Source: Xinfangfangia pollutisoli
Lineage (GTDB): Bacteria; Pseudomonadota; Alphaproteobacteria; Rhodobacterales; Rhodobacteraceae
NCBI RefSeq assembly: GCF_020179405.1
Contig: NZ_JAICBZ010000007.1
Span: 18,602 to 82,601, forward strand
Direction of reading: 5' to 3'
DNA length: 64,000 bases
Made by a program: the position numbers and the translations under genes. Below are positions 61,470 to 64,000 of this stretch, piece after piece. The stretch's first letter is position 1. Each line of letters begins with the position of its first letter. Below the pieces are notes generated by a model. The model was not told the DNA's origin. It ran no database searches and worked only from the letters and a program-made list of their open reading frames with translations.

Positions 61470-62567
61470 TCAGGCGTTGAACAGGAAATGCAGGACGTCG
61501 CCGTCCTTGACCTCATAGGTCTTGCCCTCGACCCGGAACTTGCCGGCTTCCTTCGCGCCCGCCTCGCCCTTGCCGGCGACATAGTCGTCGAAGGCCACCG
61601 TCTCGGCCCGGATGAAGCCCTTCTCGAAATCGCCATGGATCACGCCCGCCGCCTGCGGCGCCAGCGTGCCCTTCTGGATCGTCCAGGCGCGGGCCTCTTT
61701 CGGGCCGACGGTGAAATAGGTCTGCAGGCCCAGAAGTTCGTAGCCGGCGCGGATCAGCCGGTCGAGCCCGGCCTCGTGCAGGCCCATCTCTTCCAGGAAG
61801 ACCCCGGCATCCTCGGGCGGCAGCTGGGCCAGTTCCTCTTCGATCCGGGCGGAAATCACCACCACGCCCGCGCCTTGCTGCGCGGCCATCTGGGCCACCC
61901 GGGCCGACTGGCTGTTGCCATTGGCCGCCGAGGCTTCCTCGACATTGCAGACGTAAAGCACGGGCTTGGCGGTCAGAAGCTGCAAGAGGCGCCAGTTGCG
62001 GGCGTCGTCCTCGGCAACCTTGACGCTGCGGGCGGGCTTGCCCTCGGCCAGCGCCTTTTCGGCCAGGGTCAGCAGACGGTCCTGCTCGACCGCCTCTTTG
62101 TCGCCGCCCTTGATCTTGCGCGCCAGATTGGCCCGCCGCCGCTCGATCGATTCCAGATCGGCCAGCATCAGCTCGGTCTCGATGGTCTCGGCATCGGCCA
62201 CCGGGTCGATCCGGCCCTCGACATGGGTGATGTCGCCATCTTCAAAGCAGCGCAGCACATGCGCGATGGCATCGCATTCGCGGATATTGGCCAGGAACTG
62301 GTTGCCCAGGCCTTCCCCCTTCGAGGCGCCACGGACAAGGCCCGCGATGTCGACGAAGGTCATCCGCGTCGGGATGATCTGCTTCGAGCCGGCAATCCCG
62401 GCCAGCACGTCCAGCCGCGCATCGGGCACCGCCACTTCGCCCACGTTCGGCTCGATGGTGCAGAAGGGGAAATTCGCGGCCTGCGCCGCCGCGGTGCGGG
62501 TCAGCGCGTTGAAGAGCGTCGACTTGCCGACATTCGGCAGCCCCACGATGCCCATCTTGAAACCCAT
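61470..62567 (-). CDS. ychF: redox-regulated ATPase YchF (Obg family)
   Basis: A 365-residue universally conserved P-loop ATPase that binds ribosomes. MGIVGLPNVGKSTLFNALT, NFPFCTIEPNVG, the switch DIAGLVRGASKGEGLGNQFL and the C-terminal TGS-domain GDVLHFLFN are diagnostic. The ATG at 62567 follows GGAGG; an ATG four codons upstream is less likely. Confidence 0.97.
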   Translation of the reverse strand: MGFKMGIVGLPNVGKSTLFNALTRTAAAQAANFPFCTIEPNVGEVAVPDARLDVLAGIAGSKQIIPTRMTFVDIAGLVRGASKGEGLGNQFLANIRECDAIAHVLRCFEDGDITHVEGRIDPVADAETIETELMLADLESIERRRANLARKIKGGDKEAVEQDRLLTLAEKALAEGKPARSVKVAEDDARNWRLLQLLTAKPVLYVCNVEEASAANGNSQSARVAQMAAQQGAGVVVISARIEEELAQLPPEDAGVFLEEMGLHEAGLDRLIRAGYELLGLQTYFTVGPKEARAWTIQKGTLAPQAAGVIHGDFEKGFIRAETVAFDDYVAGKGEAGAKEAGKFRVEGKTYEVKDGDVLHFLFNA

Positions 62568-62677
62568 TGCGCCCTCCATCGGCCTGACGCGCCCTCTTAG
62601 GCGGAGGGCGGCAAAGGTTCAAGTTCCCCGACTCGGCCCGCGCCGCTAGTCTTGCGGCAATGACAGGAGGTGTGACG

Positions 62678-63088
62678 ATGACTTTCGACCCCTATCTGCA
62701 TTTCCAGGGCAATTGCCGCGATGCGATGCAGGCCTATCACCAGATCTTCGGCGGCAATCTGCAGATGATGTCCTATGCCGAAGCGCCCGATGCGCCGCCG
62801 GACAGCGCCGGGTCGGACCGGATCATGCATGCCACGCTGCTGGTCGAAGGGCGGATGCTTCTGGGCGCGGATTTCCCGCCCGGTATGACCGGCGATCCGC
62901 AGCAGGCGGTGTCGGTCAGCTTCACCGCGGCCTCGGTTGACACGGCGCGCCAGGCCTTTGGCCGGCTGGCCCAGGGCGGGGCGGTGATCATGGAGTTCGC
63001 GCCGACCTTCTGGTCGGACGGGTTCGGCATGGTGAAAGACCGTTTCGGCACGCATTGGATGGTCTCGGCGCCCTGGCGGCAGGGCTAG
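62678..63088 (+). CDS. VOC-family (PhnB/glyoxalase-like) protein
   Basis: A 136-residue vicinal-oxygen-chelate fold protein of the PhnB/DUF1428-like group. YLHFQGNCRDAMQAYHQIFG and the C-terminal MVKDRFGTHWMVS are typical. The ATG at 62678 follows AGGAGG with eight-base spacing. Function unknown; such proteins bind small molecules and sometimes metals. Confidence 0.88.
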   Translation: MTFDPYLHFQGNCRDAMQAYHQIFGGNLQMMSYAEAPDAPPDSAGSDRIMHATLLVEGRMLLGADFPPGMTGDPQQAVSVSFTAASVDTARQAFGRLAQGGAVIMEFAPTFWSDGFGMVKDRFGTHWMVSAPWRQG

Positions 63089-63159
63089 GCGCGGGCCTGC
63101 GGGCTTGATTTCCCCCGCGCGCCCGTGCGAGACCCGGGCGGATGTTTCAGGGGGCTTCG

Positions 63160-63951
63160 ATGACCAGGATCGACGACACGTTCGCGCGGCTGAAGGCCGA
63201 AGGGAAAAAGGCCTTTGTCTCGTATATCATGGGCGGCGATCCCGATGCGGAGACCTCGCTTCAGGTGATGCAGGGCCTGCCGGGCGCGGGGGTCGACATC
63301 ATCGAGCTGGGCATGCCCTTCACCGATCCGATGGCCGATGGCCCGACGATCCAGGCCGCGGGGCAGCGGGCGCTGGAAGCCGGGATGACCATGGACAAGG
63401 TCCTTTCCATGGTACGCGCCTTCCGCGCCGGCGACCAGAAAACGCCGATCGTGCTGATGGGCTATTACAATCCGATCTATTCCCGCGGCGTGGACCGGTT
63501 CCTGACCGACGCGGTCGAGGCCGGGATCGACGGGCTGATCGTCGTCGACCTGCCGCCCGAGGAAGACAGCGAGCTGTGCATTCCCGCCCAGAAGGCCGGG
63601 CTGAACTTCATCCGGCTGGCCACGCCCACCACCGATGACAAGCGCCTGCCCAAGGTGCTGCAGAACACGTCTGGCTTTGTGTATTACGTCTCGATCACCG
63701 GCATCACCGGCTCGGCCACGGCGCAGGCGGGCGATGTGGGACCGGAAGTGGCCCGGATCAAGCGGTCGACCGATCTGCCGGTGATCGTGGGCTTCGGCAT
63801 CAACACGCCCGAGGCGGCGCAGACGATTGCCTCGGTGGCCGATGGCTGCGTGGTGGGCTCGGCCATCGTCAAGGATATCGGGGCGGGCAAGTCGGTGGCC
63901 GAGGTGCTGGAGCGGGTGGCGGCGCTGGCCGCGGGGGCGCATCGCGCCTGA
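63160..63951 (+). CDS. trpA: tryptophan synthase alpha chain
   Basis: A 263-residue TIM barrel that cleaves indole-3-glycerol phosphate to indole for TrpB. Catalytic Glu is in [16 protein letters not shown], which also holds the catalytic Asp. The phosphate loops are [13 protein letters not shown] and GFGIN plus GSAIVKDIG. trpB is not in the window. The ATG at 63160 follows a GGGGG; an ATG six codons upstream is possible. Confidence 0.96.
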   Translation: MTRIDDTFARLKAEGKKAFVSYIMGGDPDAETSLQVMQGLPGAGVDIIELGMPFTDPMADGPTIQAAGQRALEAGMTMDKVLSMVRAFRAGDQKTPIVLMGYYNPIYSRGVDRFLTDAVEAGIDGLIVVDLPPEEDSELCIPAQKAGLNFIRLATPTTDDKRLPKVLQNTSGFVYYVSITGITGSATAQAGDVGPEVARIKRSTDLPVIVGFGINTPEAAQTIASVADGCVVGSAIVKDIGAGKSVAEVLERVAALAAGAHRA

Positions 63952-63971
63952 GGGGCGCGCCTGTCCCGGCC

Positions 63972-63993
63972 CCGGGGGCGCTTCGCCCCCCGG
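63972..63993 (+). terminator. GC-rich hairpin after trpA
   Basis: CCGGGGGCG-CTT-CGCCCCCCGG with a C-rich tail. It may be a terminator or a member of the GC-hairpin repeats seen at 4550 and 18975; the window ends too soon to tell. Confidence 0.4.
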
Positions 63994-64000
63994 ACCCCCC

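Overview
The window is 64 kb of very GC-rich DNA with dense, compact operons. It looks like an alphaproteobacterial chromosome, most likely order Rhodobacterales (Rhodobacter/Paracoccus-like). Supporting markers are crotonyl-CoA carboxylase/reductase beside ethylmalonyl-CoA mutase (ethylmalonyl-CoA pathway), the split F0 operon atpI-atpB-atpE-atpX(b')-atpF(b), the division ATPase MipZ, and many Rhodobacterales-type small proteins. The genus cannot be fixed from this sequence alone.

Layout. 0-7 kb: a RecD-like SF1 helicase, then ccr, a PlsB-like acyltransferase and, divergently, ecm. 7-15.6 kb: housekeeping and small-metabolism genes (deoD, a LysR/SHMT-like/aldo-keto reductase unit, adenosine kinase-nth, an AraC-Ogt fusion, an OmpA-like lipoprotein, a FadR-type regulator). 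15.6-18.3 kb: ATP synthase F0 operon. 18.5-22.4 kb: ArsR regulator, malonyl-CoA synthetase, MipZ, and the start of a translation-related group. 22.2-29.7 kb, minus strand: ffh, three overlapping GNAT genes, chorismate mutase, rpsP, a tiny membrane protein, rimM, two accessory genes, trmD, rplS, rpmE. 30-43 kb: LysR, methyltransferase, two RND efflux systems and an orphan phenylacetate-CoA ligase. 43.2-45.7 kb: an Rrf2 regulator divergent from an AhpD-like protein, an ABM protein and an ECF41 sigma factor. 45.8-59.7 kb: an accessory catabolic cluster. 60-64 kb: a DUF3883 protein, tRNA-Ser(GCU), ychF, a VOC protein and trpA.

The most interesting part is the 45.8-59.7 kb cluster. It holds a Baeyer-Villiger-type monooxygenase, three short-chain dehydrogenases (one resembling cyclopentanol/cyclohexanol dehydrogenases), an aldehyde dehydrogenase, an iron-type alcohol dehydrogenase, a DUF849 beta-keto acid cleavage enzyme, a metallo-beta-lactamase-fold hydrolase, a FCD-type GntR regulator and a ribose-type ABC importer. 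A 15-bp sequence, consensus GTATTACGATATTAC, occurs five times, always in an intergenic region in front of one of these units, including in front of the GntR gene. This points to one regulon. The inferred pathway is import, alcohol to ketone, ketone to lactone, lactone opening, oxidation to an acid, and CoA-dependent cleavage; the substrate is unknown.

A second notable unit is the Rrf2/ECF41 module, with a near-perfect 25-bp dyad between the divergent genes and a TGTCACA-N16-TGTC element that matches the known ECF41 promoter type.
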